A stretch of DNA of 20,457 nucleotides from JBAWYM01 sp037143575 (GTDB taxonomy: Bacteria; Patescibacteriota; Gracilibacteria; Peribacterales; Peribacteraceae). The translations under genes and the position numbers were made by a program. The DNA is taken from assembly GCA_037143575.1 (NCBI GenBank), contig JBAWYM010000033.1:1-20457 (forward strand), read 5' to 3'. The notes under the pieces were generated by a model. The model searched no databases. It was not told where the DNA came from and worked only from the letters and a program-made list of their open reading frames with translations. This document shows positions 12,208 to 19,959 of the stretch, piece by piece. Each line of letters starts with the position of its first letter. Position 1 is the stretch's first letter.

Positions 12208-14820
12208 TTAAGCCATCACCTCACTCTCCTCCTTCTCCGCCGACACTGCCTCTTTCTCATCCTCGACCGGTTCGCCATGCACCACGGAGACGGTGTCATC
12301 GTTGTTCTTGATGATGCGGATGGTATCGCCGGAGCGGAAGACTCCCTTGAGGATCGCTTCGGCGATTTCGTCCTCCACTTTCTCCTGGATGACGCGGCGG
12401 ACGGGACGGGCACCGTACTCCGGATCGAATCCGAGCTTGGCGAGGACGGCGACAGCCTTGGGATCAGCCTGGACGTGGTAGCCCTGGGGCTTGAGGCGGC
12501 TTGTGAGGAGATCCAAGTGCATCTTCACGATCTTCTGGATGTGCTCCTGGTTCAGGGCATTGAAGACGAGGATGTGGTCGATGCGGTTGAGGAACTCGGG
12601 GCGGAAGTGATCCTTGAGCTCCGCGAGGACTTCGGTCTTCTTCTCTTCGTACCCGCGCTCCTCCGCGTCCGCTTCGCTCTCCACCTTGAAGCCGATCTTG
12701 GCCGCCTGCTTGGTGAGCTTGTCGGCACCGATGTTGCTCGTCATCACGATGATGGTGTTCGTGAAGTCCACCTGCTTTCCCTGACCGTCGGTGAGCATGC
12801 CGTCCTCCAGGATTTGCAGGAGGATGTTGAAGAACTCCGGGTGTGCCTTCTCCACTTCGTCGAAGAGGACGACGGAGTAGGGCTTGCGGCGGACCATTTC
12901 CGTCAGTTGCCCGCCTTCCTCGTAGCCGACGTATCCGGCCGTGGTTCCGGTGAGGCGCGAGACGTTGTGTCGTTCCATGAATTCCGACATGTCGATTTTG
13001 ATCAGCGCATCATCGCGGTGGAAGATCTCGGACGCGATGGTGCGGACCAGCTCCGTCTTTCCGACCCCCGTGGGACCGAGGAAGAGGAACGAGCCGATGG
13101 GGCGCTTGGAGTCGGAGATACCGACTCGGCTGCGGCGGATGGAGCGGGCGACCTTCGTGATCGCCTCATCCTGACCGATGACGCGCTTCTTGAGGACGAG
13201 CTCGAGATTGGCCAGACGCTTCGTCTCGGATTTGAGGAGCTTGGTCACCGGTACCCCGGTCATGCGCGCGAGGGTGATGGCGATATCGTCGCCGGTGATC
13301 TGGATGGGCGTTCGCTTGTCGCCGTCCTGTTGGCCGGAAGCTTCTTTCAATTTGTCCTGCAGATCCTGCTGCTCCTGCTTGAGCTTGAGTGCCTGGTGAT
13401 ACTTCTGCTCTTTCACAGCCAGCTGCTGCTTGACGACGACTTTCTCGAGTTTGTCCTCGAGCTTCTTCATTTCGGCAGGGACTTCCTGCGTGAGGCTCTT
13501 GCCGGCTGCCGTCTCGTCGAGGAGATCGATGGCTTTGTCGGGCAGGTAGCGGTCCGGCAGGTAGCGCTTGCTCAGGGTGACGGCCTTCTCGATGGCATCG
13601 TCCGTGATCGAGAGATGGTGAAATTCCTCATAGCTCCCGCGAATGCCCTGGAGAATCGTGATGGTATCCGGCACATTCGTCTCTTCTACGAGGATCGACT
13701 GGAAGCGGCGTTCGAGAGCTCCGTCCTTCTCGATGGTGCGGAATTCGGTGGTGGTGGTGGCACCGATCACCTGGATAGCTCCGCGGCTGAGGGCGGGCTT
13801 GAGGATATTCGCTGCATCCACGGATCCCTCGGCGGCACCTGCTCCGACGATCGTGTGCAGTTCATCGATGAAGAGGATGAGTTCACGTTCCATTTCCAAT
13901 GCCTCCTTGATGATGTCGTCGAAGCGCTGCTCGAATTCCCCGCGATACTTGGTCCCCGCGATGAGGGAGCCCATGTTGAGCTGGAGGACTTTCTTGTTGC
14001 GGAGGCTCGCGGGGATATTCCCGGAAGCGATGCGCTGTGCGAAGCCTTCCACGATCGCGGTCTTTCCCACACCCGGCTCGCCGATGATCACGGGGTTATT
14101 CTTCGTCTTGCGGTTCAAAATGTGGATGAGACGTTCGATTTCCTTATCACGTCCGATGATCGGATCGATCTTGCCCTGCTTCGCCTTTTCCACGAGGTCA
14201 TCGGTGAAGTAGTCGAGGACGGGGGTCTTGCTCTTGGTTTGTTCCTTGCGGCGCTTGAGGCCTTCGGGGTCCATCGGTGATCCTCCCGGCCCCTGCATAC
14301 CGACGATGGCGCCCTGCAATCCCTGGAAGAACGCCTCGAGTGACTGCTCCATGTTGCGGGTCTGCTGCTTGAACTGATTGATTTGCCCGAACATCTCTTC
14401 CACACGTGCCTTCAGATCATCCGGGTCGACCTGCATCTCCGAGAGGAGCGCAGTTGCCGCGTTCTTTCCGGTGGAGACGAGGGCGTGGAGCAGGTGTTCT
14501 GTTCCCACGTTGGCATGGCGAAATTTGTGTGCAGTGATCACGCTCTGTTCGATGACGGTGTGGAGAAATGTCGAGAGGCCGTGGCGGACTTGTGCCCCTT
14601 CCAGATTGGCGGTTTTGCTGGCCTTGAGCAGAATGCGGACATTCTCGAGGGTCACTCCGGCTCCGGTGAAGATCGAAAAGCCGAGGGACTTCGGGATCGA
14701 GAGGAGGCCGAGGAGCAGATGCTCAGATCCGATGTAGGAGCTCTTGAGATTCTTCGCTTCTTGTTCGGCGATCTGGAGTGCGAGCTTGGCGTTGGGGGTG
14801 AAGCGATCGAAGGGATGCAT
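12208..14820 (-). CDS. clpC: ATP-dependent Clp protease ATP-binding subunit ClpC
   Basis: ClpC is a hexameric AAA+ unfoldase that feeds substrates to ClpP. The 870-residue protein has a double Clp N-domain (1-145) and a Gly/Pro linker. In AAA-1, GEPGVGKT (247-254) is Walker A, LILFIDE (314-320) is Walker B and GTKYRG is the pore loop. A short middle-domain coil (about 445-500) follows, of ClpC rather than ClpB length. In AAA-2, GPTGVGKT (582-589) is Walker A, VVLFDE (650-655) is Walker B and GYVGYEEGG is the pore loop. KIGFKVE (708-714) is in the position of the ClpP-docking tripeptide, supporting ClpC rather than ClpB. No ClpP gene is in the window. A CIRCE operator lies about 130-160 bp upstream, implying HrcA-controlled heat-shock expression. 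The C-terminal tail is acidic. No clear ribosome binding site precedes the ATG at 14820. Confidence 0.95.
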   Translation of the reverse strand: MHPFDRFTPNAKLALQIAEQEAKNLKSSYIGSEHLLLGLLSIPKSLGFSIFTGAGVTLENVRILLKASKTANLEGAQVRHGLSTFLHTVIEQSVITAHKFRHANVGTEHLLHALVSTGKNAATALLSEMQVDPDDLKARVEEMFGQINQFKQQTRNMEQSLEAFFQGLQGAIVGMQGPGGSPMDPEGLKRRKEQTKSKTPVLDYFTDDLVEKAKQGKIDPIIGRDKEIERLIHILNRKTKNNPVIIGEPGVGKTAIVEGFAQRIASGNIPASLRNKKVLQLNMGSLIAGTKYRGEFEQRFDDIIKEALEMERELILFIDELHTIVGAGAAEGSVDAANILKPALSRGAIQVIGATTTTEFRTIEKDGALERRFQSILVEETNVPDTITILQGIRGSYEEFHHLSITDDAIEKAVTLSKRYLPDRYLPDKAIDLLDETAAGKSLTQEVPAEMKKLEDKLEKVVVKQQLAVKEQKYHQALKLKQEQQDLQDKLKEASGQQDGDKRTPIQITGDDIAITLARMTGVPVTKLLKSETKRLANLELVLKKRVIGQDEAITKVARSIRRSRVGISDSKRPIGSFLFLGPTGVGKTELVRTIASEIFHRDDALIKIDMSEFMERHNVSRLTGTTAGYVGYEEGGQLTEMVRRKPYSVVLFDEVEKAHPEFFNILLQILEDGMLTDGQGKQVDFTNTIIVMTSNIGADKLTKQAAKIGFKVESEADAEERGYEEKKTEVLAELKDHFRPEFLNRIDHILVFNALNQEHIQKIVKMHLDLLTSRLKPQGYHVQADPKAVAVLAKLGFDPEYGARPVRRVIQEKVEDEIAEAILKGVFRSGDTIRIIKNNDDTVSVVHGEPVEDEKEAVSAEKEESEVMA

Positions 14821-14952
14821 AGATGAGGTATGAAAGGTGATAGAGGTTAGAAAGGCCAGAAAGGTTTCGCAGGCTGATGATTTCTTTTGTTCTTGAGCGC
14901 GCGATGCTTCGCGCAGGATTTCTCGCGAGGGAATTGTACCGTGATTCTGTCG

Positions 14953-14979
14953 TTAGCACTCTACCAGATCGAGTGCCAA
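14953..14979 (-). promoter_or_regulatory. CIRCE operator (HrcA binding site)
   Basis: TTAGCACTC, nine spacer bases, then GAGTGCCAA: the CIRCE inverted repeat with one mismatch in the right arm (consensus GAGTGCTAA). It lies upstream of clpC in the leader/promoter zone. HrcA represses heat-shock genes through this site; hrcA itself is not in the window. Confidence 0.9.
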
Positions 14980-15241
14980 TCACACCAGAAGTCAGATCAG
15001 TTTACCAAAGGATGTCCTCGCACGGCAGTGGCGTGGTGAGCAGGGTATTGTTCAGTGGAAGGATGTTAAGTAAAACTACCTTTTTGCTATCTTCGGAAGT
15101 TTCAAGTCTTTGCTACAGAATCGCCAATTCATGCTAGTGCTTCACTAGATGTTTAGTGTTGGATTTCCTTTTTCGGACAAGTGGGTAGTGTGTAGTTTGT
15201 AGTGAGTAGAAAGGGTTTTGCATACTGAAAACTACCCACTA

Positions 15242-15261
15242 CTCTTCGACACCGCTCAGAG
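15242..15261. repeat. Remnant of paired-hairpin repeat
   Basis: Loop TCGACACCGCTC (15246-15257) matches the hairpin B loop with one change and is flanked by CTCT and AGAG, a 4-bp stem. No hairpin A is present. It is embedded in a TAGTGGGTAGT low-complexity spacer. Confidence 0.5.
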
Positions 15262-15339
15262 CAGGCTCACTATCCACTACCAACCCGTCAATAAAGGAAA
15301 TGATCCAAGCGAACTTCGTCGAGATGATACGAGGAGTTC

Positions 15340-16593
15340 TCAGTCATTCTCTTTATTGAGATCCTCTAGGAAAATTGCAACAATTGTGGTGGCTGGGATG
15401 GCGAGCATCACGCCGAGCATTGGGTGAATCGTCGCTGGGAAGCTGATGCCGACGAGCAGCGCGAAGAGGATAGCGATGGAGGAGAGGCCGACGGCGCGCT
15501 TCATAATGAGAGGAACAAGAAGGTTATTCTCACACCATTGAATAACGTAGTAGACCGCGACGAGGACGATACCCCACATCAATCCGCCCTGAGTGAAGCC
15601 GAGAAGAACGGCAGGGATTGCTGCGAAAAGAGGGCCGACGGCAGGAATGAATTCGCAGAACCCGGCGAGAACTGCGAGGGTCAACGCGTAGGGCATGCGG
15701 AGGATGAGGAGCGCGATGAGGGTCAGCGTGAAGATTGCAAACATGAGGATTGCTTCGCCGCGTGCCCACTGGCCGAGTTTGACGTAGATCAGCTCCAGCT
15801 TCCGATTGACGTAGGGACGGTAGCGTTCGGGAAGGAAGCCCCGGAACCACTTCAGGATTCGTTCTTTCTCATTCTGCATGAAGAAGGCGAGCACTAGGAC
15901 AATGATGAGGTCACCGAAGATGGTGGCGAGCGATCCAGTGAAGGACTTCACGAATTCCCACGATCCACCTGCGATTGCAGAGAGGTGTCCGCTGGCGCGG
16001 TCCAGGGCGTCCGTGAAATCGCGGATCGAGAGTTGTTCGAGCGTGCTCTTCGCGAAGGATGTGAGACGAAGGTTGACGTCATCGGTGAGGAGCGGGAGAT
16101 GGATGCGCGGATCAGCGAGGAAGACATTCGCTTCGGCATTGACGAAAATTGCGATCTGTTGAAGCTGATTGGCGAGCAGCGGGACAATGGAGACGATGAG
16201 GAAGATGAGGATACAGAGACCGATGACATAGTGCAGGAGGATTCCCACAGCGCGGGGAACATGGAGGCGTTCCAAAAAAGCTACACCACTATCGATGACG
16301 ACGGCGATGAATGCGGCAATGAGGAGAAGAAGAACTTTGTCCGAGAGCTGCATCAGAATCCAAGCGCCGAGGAGGAAGCCCAAAATGACGAAACAGGCAC
16401 GGACCACACTGCCCGTCGAGAGATGCATGACCAGTGTCGGAAGGCTATCTGCCTTGGGGAGCGAGGAGGTTTTCGCTTTCCGTTCGTCGGGTTGCAGCAC
16501 ACTCCGACGGGCTTTCTGGAGGAGCAGCTGAGCTTTCTTTCCGAGGATGCGGAAGGAGGAGAACGCCGATGATGGGTTGCGAGGAGAGGTCAT
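15340..16593 (-). CDS. AI-2E family transporter
   Basis: This 417-residue polytopic permease belongs to the AI-2E (formerly UPF0118) family, whose members include AI-2 exporters and ion/proton antiporters; substrate is therefore open. After a basic cytosolic N-terminus of about 60 residues come paired helices around 64-105, then 115-142, and a periplasmic-type amphipathic region with QLQQIAIFVNAEANVF and FTDALDRASGHL. The last five helices include the family signature LAGFCEFIPAVGPLFAAIPAVLLGF and QWCENNLLVPLIMKRAVGLSSIAILFALLVGISFPATIHPMLGVMLAIP. The upstream part of the frame overlaps the pilin gene in another frame and is not coding. The ATG at 16593 overlaps the pilin stop by 4 bp, so translation is coupled to the pilin. 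Confidence 0.88.
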   Translation of the reverse strand: MTSPRNPSSAFSSFRILGKKAQLLLQKARRSVLQPDERKAKTSSLPKADSLPTLVMHLSTGSVVRACFVILGFLLGAWILMQLSDKVLLLLIAAFIAVVIDSGVAFLERLHVPRAVGILLHYVIGLCILIFLIVSIVPLLANQLQQIAIFVNAEANVFLADPRIHLPLLTDDVNLRLTSFAKSTLEQLSIRDFTDALDRASGHLSAIAGGSWEFVKSFTGSLATIFGDLIIVLVLAFFMQNEKERILKWFRGFLPERYRPYVNRKLELIYVKLGQWARGEAILMFAIFTLTLIALLILRMPYALTLAVLAGFCEFIPAVGPLFAAIPAVLLGFTQGGLMWGIVLVAVYYVIQWCENNLLVPLIMKRAVGLSSIAILFALLVGISFPATIHPMLGVMLAIPATTIVAIFLEDLNKEND

Positions 16594-16943
16594 GTGCCAG
16601 CAAGGGTACCAATGATGAAATCGATGACGAAGAAGGTGAGTGAGCTGATGATGAATCCCAAGAGCGCCCAGCGCAATGTGCTCTTGGCCTCCGTTCCTCC
16701 AGAGCCTCCAGGTAATGAATTGAAGAGATACTGAAAGCCGGAATAGACGATGAGGAGGAGGCAAATTCCTCCGGAGAATCCGAAGATCGTTTGGATGACG
16801 TGAGCGATGTAGAGTGGAACACACGCTGCGTGAATATTGCCGGAGAAGAAGTCACAGCCCGGTATATTCTCCGAAGGAATGAAGCTCGGCGTCTGAGCGA
16901 GAGCGTGCGGGATGCCTAGGAAGGATACGAAAGAGTGAATCAT
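16590..16943 (-). CDS. Type IV secretion system pilin (TrbC/VirB2-like)
   Basis: This 117-residue protein has the T4SS pilin layout: an N-terminal hydrophobic signal ending near ALAQ (about residue 17), a short region with two cysteines (Cys30 and Cys41), a first membrane helix (about 44-73), a Gly-rich polar turn (SLPGGSGGTEAKS, 76-89), and a second helix (92-113). Patescibacteria commonly carry such pilins with PrgI and TraC-like genes, which are about 5 kb away here. The two cysteines could form a disulphide outside the membrane. Its stop overlaps the start of the AI-2E permease by 4 bp. The gene is divergent from dusB across a perfect 40-bp palindrome. Confidence 0.78.
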   Translation of the reverse strand: MIHSFVSFLGIPHALAQTPSFIPSENIPGCDFFSGNIHAACVPLYIAHVIQTIFGFSGGICLLLIVYSGFQYLFNSLPGGSGGTEAKSTLRWALLGFIISSLTFFVIDFIIGTLAGT

Positions 16944-17039
16944 CTCGCCGCATTCTGATGTAGAGACGGTCTTGTATGCGATAGCTCGTACGATGGATTG
17001 TCTCGTCAGCGCAAGAAAAGTGTGTTCTTCTGGTGAGTT

Positions 17040-17079
17040 CGTTCGTTAACCGGCGGTTTAAACCGCCGGTTAACGAACG
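17040..17079. repeat. Perfect 40-bp palindrome
   Basis: CGTTCGTTAACCGGCGGTTT (17040-17059) is followed directly by its exact reverse complement (17060-17079), with no loop. It lies between divergent pilin and dusB starts, 97 bp and 64 bp away. It contains nested GTTAAC and TTTAAA sites. It could be an operator, a cruciform or a mobile palindrome; position between divergent genes argues against a terminator. Confidence 0.95.
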
Positions 17080-17142
17080 TTCGCGAAATGTGCATTGAAT
17101 CAATGGCCAATGGTTCAATCCATACGTATTCTTCATGCTCCA

Positions 17143-18228
17143 ATGATTTCTGCGAATTCCTCGTTCTCTTGGCACTCCACTTCCCGCCCCATCATCGCGC
17201 TCGCGCCGATGGCTGGCGTGACGGATGCATCGTATCGCAGATTCCTCAAGCAGCTCTGCCCCGAAGCCATCGTCTACAGCGAATTCCTTTCCACCGATGC
17301 GATCACGTATGGCGCGAAGAAGACGATGAAGATGATGGAATTTGATCCTGCTCTTGAGTCTCCATTCATCGTCCAGATCTTCGGCAAAAAGCCGGAGCAT
17401 TTTTTAGAAGCGGCAAAGGTGGTAGAGCAGATGGGCGCGAGTGGCATCGATATCAATATGGGCTGTCCTGCGGCGAGAGTCGTTTCCTCCTGCCACGGTT
17501 CTGCGTTGATGAAGAGTCCGGAGCTCGCCTGTGAGCTTGTGGCTGCGGTGAAGAAGGTCGTGACGATTCCGGTGAGCGTGAAGACGCGGTTGGGATGGGA
17601 CACCAAAGATTCTCTGATTTCTTTCTGCAGAGGGTTACTGCAAGCCGGTGCCGATGCTCTCGCGATTCACGGCCGCAGGTTTGTCGACAAATATCAGGGC
17701 ATAGCAGACTGGGAACCGATCTACGCGCTCAAGCGGGCTTTTCCTGAAGTTCCAATTATCGGGAATGGAGATATTCGGTGTGCTGCTGATGCTCTTCACA
17801 TGATTGGCAATTTGGATGGCGTGATGGTGGGGCGGGCGACGATGGGGAATCCATGGATTCTTTCGGATATTGGGGAAGCGTTTCGGACAATGAAGGAAGC
17901 ATGTCATGGTGAGCCCTTCGTACCTCAGGATGAACTCCGTCGAACCATGGCATGCGCCGAATTGTCGCAGTTCGACTACGCTCACTGTGACAATTCTGTT
18001 GTTAATGTGCCCACCGTAGAGAGGTTATCCCTCACAGAGAAAATCCCCTTCATTCTGGAGCATTGTCGTCTCGCGATAGAAGTGAAAGGGGAGGAGCGGG
18101 GGATGCGCGAGATGCGACGGCACTTGGCGCTCTACGTGAAAGGGTTTCCGGGCGCGGCGGAGCTGCGGGCGAGGCTCGTGAGAGTCGAGAAGATGACGGA
18201 AGTGGAGGAGATTCTCCGTAATGTTTAA
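17143..18228 (+). CDS. tRNA-dihydrouridine synthase, DusB-like, with repeat insertion
   Basis: Dus enzymes reduce uridines in the tRNA D loop using FMN and NADPH. The TIM-barrel domain is intact: IIALAPMAGVTDASYRR, QIFGKKPEHF, DINMGCPAARVV with the catalytic Cys of the GCP motif, GSALM, VSVKTRLGW, AIHGRRFVDKYQGIADW, IIGNGDI and VMVGRATMGNPWIL for FMN phosphate. The C-terminal helical tRNA-binding domain follows (MREMRRHLALYVKGFPGAAELRARLVRV). Between them, residues about 253-285 (HGEPFVPQDELRRTMACAE...) are translated from a paired-hairpin repeat and are not part of the family. The insertion keeps frame and has no stop, so the gene probably makes a working enzyme with a loop insert. The ATG at 17143 is preferred to 17095, which lies in a spacer motif; the true start is uncertain. 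It is convergent with the hexokinase-like gene (6 bp apart). Confidence 0.9.
   Translation: MISANSSFSWHSTSRPIIALAPMAGVTDASYRRFLKQLCPEAIVYSEFLSTDAITYGAKKTMKMMEFDPALESPFIVQIFGKKPEHFLEAAKVVEQMGASGIDINMGCPAARVVSSCHGSALMKSPELACELVAAVKKVVTIPVSVKTRLGWDTKDSLISFCRGLLQAGADALAIHGRRFVDKYQGIADWEPIYALKRAFPEVPIIGNGDIRCAADALHMIGNLDGVMVGRATMGNPWILSDIGEAFRTMKEACHGEPFVPQDELRRTMACAELSQFDYAHCDNSVVNVPTVERLSLTEKIPFILEHCRLAIEVKGEERGMREMRRHLALYVKGFPGAAELRARLVRVEKMTEVEEILRNV
17899..17996. repeat. Paired-hairpin repeat inserted in dusB
   Basis: Hairpin A: GCATGTCATGGT (17899-17910) with 17944-17955 (12 bp, one wobble) around a 33-nt loop of the long-loop variant. Hairpin B: GAATTGTCGCAGT (17959-17971) with ACTGTGACAATTC (17984-17996), loop TCGACTACGCTC. 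It occupies about 98 nt inside dusB without breaking the frame. Confidence 0.9.
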
Positions 18229-18234
18229 CACACT

Positions 18235-19878
18235 CTATACATTCTGAGTGAGTAGATCGTCTCCAAGTCCATACTGGAAATTACCAAGTGCACTTGCCGT
18301 GACTTTATCTCCCCATTCCGTTTCATCTTCAGTGCGGGCAAATGTCACATTGGGGCGCTCTTTCCTGAGGAAGTGGCCCCCTGCAATTGGGGCATAGTCT
18401 TTGATTCGTCTGTTCACTGCAGCTACAAAATCATCTTCGAGCATGCTTCCCTCACCGAAATTGATTATGACGTCTCGGAGTCTGTCTGCTGCGAGCAGTC
18501 TTGCGAAGCTATCCTCAGTTCTATCGAGTATTCTCCGTGCTAGAGTCGTCAGCAACATTCGTTCTGCAGGAGTGGAACTACTGAGGATTTCCGGGTCTCT
18601 TCCATAGGCGAGATCAAAGAGAAGGCGGGATCGAGCACCATGATCAGTCGGAAGTCTGCCGTACAGGTGCTCTCCGCCTGCGGTTCGAATCATCGTTGCA
18701 AAGGTTAGCGGCAGCACTGCGCCGCTGATCATGACTTCTGTGTCAAAATTCGTTCTTCCTTTTAAGGCTAGGGCAACCATGTCTGCTGGAGATGCTTGGT
18801 AGATATCCGAATGTCCCATTTCTGGATTGAACACATTCCCGTCGCTGTCTTCAGCGGATTTATTCGTGCCCGTTCCGTTCACATTGTATTCGTACTTTTC
18901 TCCCGTCATCGTGGCAAAAGCCACTTTCCCGGATGTGCAGTCATTGGGGACAATGGTAATTTTCCTGAAATCCTTACTGGTTCTATTCTTCAAATAGGCA
19001 TTGAGAGAAGCAGCAAATGGTATTTTGGAGAGCTGCGAAATTGGTGCTTCCGCTTGCGCGTTTTTCCGACCGATGGGTCCTTCATATTTGTCTGCGAAAT
19101 CTACTACGCGTCCATCCGTCCTTCCGGTTTCCGGACATTTGAATGATTCGACGGGGAAGGCGAGACCGATGGTCAGTGTGGTCGAACCCGGATCACATTG
19201 CCGTAGTTTCACGAGTACTTCTTCCGGGAAGTGCAGATCCCAGAAGACATCCCATGTGTCGCAGATTCTTCCCTTTTCAATTGGGCGCTTGCCTATCTCT
19301 TCGATGTGGGTTTTTCCGCTAGTAGCATTTCCAGAAATGATATCTTCATTCGTCCCACCGAGATTTGCTGTGAATTGATTATTCGATATTCCACTCTTGT
19401 CGTGTTGCAATGCATTGGTGACATCGCGGGCTGTGGGGGCATACAGATGTCTGAAGCCGTGCGTTCCTTGATCAATGGCAGTGGCGATTTCCTGAGGAGT
19501 GATGTTTCCGATATCAAGATAGGAATCGAGGTAGTCCCCAAGCTCAGCTTCCACTTCGTCGGTGCCTCCATTAGCGACGGCTTCGCGAACTCTTCTCAAT
19601 CGTTGATCTCCCATCATGAGTGCTTGAGCTCCGTATTTTTGTGTGAGGAGGAGAATACGCAGTTCGATGTCCTCTGTTACCAGGTTTTGTGCTTCACTAT
19701 CGCGAAGACGAGCAATCTTACTCATTTGAGTATGGACATACTGTGCAAGGACTCTCGTTGCGTGTTCTTGGTTGGTGGATAATTGTCTGCGATTGAAAGC
19801 AATATTATCGGCCCTGAGACCAGCGATCAATGTTTTTTTATCTACAAGTGTACAAACATCTGAAGAATATGGAGTCAT
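18235..19878 (-). CDS. Divergent hexokinase-like ASKHA-fold protein
   Basis: This 547-residue protein carries, in order, motifs that line up with eukaryote-type (family 1/2) hexokinases. TANLGGTNEDIISGN (170-184) resembles phosphate-1 (LDLGGTNFRV). LTIGLAFPVESF (235-246), then GRVVDFADKYEG (256-267), resembles the FSFP...WTKGF sugar site. PNDCTSG (311-317) has the catalytic Asp313 of the NDTVAT motif. NGTGTNKS (334-341) is phosphate-2, NPEMGHS (351-357) resembles NxEWGAF with Glu353, and FDTEVMISGAVLPL (378-391) resembles the EKMISGMYLGE helix. INFGEGSML ... RTEDETEWGDKVTASAL matches the usual C-terminal SEDGSGKGAAL. The WTK of the sugar site is not kept, so substrate may differ or activity be lost. 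Residues 1-160 are an added helical domain. No signal peptide. The start ATG at 19878 has no Shine-Dalgarno. Function is inferred from motifs only. Confidence 0.72.
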   Translation of the reverse strand: MTPYSSDVCTLVDKKTLIAGLRADNIAFNRRQLSTNQEHATRVLAQYVHTQMSKIARLRDSEAQNLVTEDIELRILLLTQKYGAQALMMGDQRLRRVREAVANGGTDEVEAELGDYLDSYLDIGNITPQEIATAIDQGTHGFRHLYAPTARDVTNALQHDKSGISNNQFTANLGGTNEDIISGNATSGKTHIEEIGKRPIEKGRICDTWDVFWDLHFPEEVLVKLRQCDPGSTTLTIGLAFPVESFKCPETGRTDGRVVDFADKYEGPIGRKNAQAEAPISQLSKIPFAASLNAYLKNRTSKDFRKITIVPNDCTSGKVAFATMTGEKYEYNVNGTGTNKSAEDSDGNVFNPEMGHSDIYQASPADMVALALKGRTNFDTEVMISGAVLPLTFATMIRTAGGEHLYGRLPTDHGARSRLLFDLAYGRDPEILSSSTPAERMLLTTLARRILDRTEDSFARLLAADRLRDVIINFGEGSMLEDDFVAAVNRRIKDYAPIAGGHFLRKERPNVTFARTEDETEWGDKVTASALGNFQYGLGDDLLTQNV

Positions 19879-19889
19879 AGAAGGATTGG

Positions 19890-19916
19890 AAAAATGGAGT
19901 CGATGCTAGCACTCCA
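19890..19916 (-). terminator. Weak intrinsic terminator after rplA
   Basis: On the minus strand, TGGAGT pairs with ACTCCA around a 10-nt loop and is followed by TTTTT. It lies 44 bp past the rplA stop and 12 bp before the hexokinase-like ATG, so it could also act as an attenuator in that gene's leader. Confidence 0.5.
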
Positions 19917-19959
19917 CTTTTCCGTGTAAAGCTCGATTATGATATTTGCATTGGTCTTA

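Larger units (their letters stand above)
14821..15339. other. Long intergenic/regulatory region upstream of clpC
   Basis: This 519-bp stretch has no convincing gene. From clpC outward it holds a hairpin GCGCGA-TGCT-TCGCGC (14899-14914) in the clpC leader, a possible -10 TACAAT on the minus strand (14933-14938), the CIRCE element (14953-14979), a small CTAGTG/CACTAG hairpin (15134-15148), and a low-complexity TAGTGGGTAGT-rich segment (about 15180-15290) with imperfect inverted copies on both sides of a hairpin-repeat remnant. The last part follows the AI-2E gene stop on the minus strand and may end its transcript. Confidence 0.6.

Noticed and set aside
12145..14280. 711-codon open frame on the plus strand opposite clpC
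   Set aside because: It is the exact antisense of an unmistakable clpC, has a low-complexity Leu/Asp/Glu composition produced by clpC codon bias, and has no recognisable domain.
14877..15137. 86-codon open frame on the plus strand upstream of clpC
   Set aside because: It runs over the CIRCE site and clpC leader, has no ribosome binding site and no protein-like pattern.
16594..16824. Long N-terminus of the AI-2E permease
   Set aside because: It overlaps the pilin gene in a different frame and has no membrane-protein character; the coupled ATG at 16593 is better.
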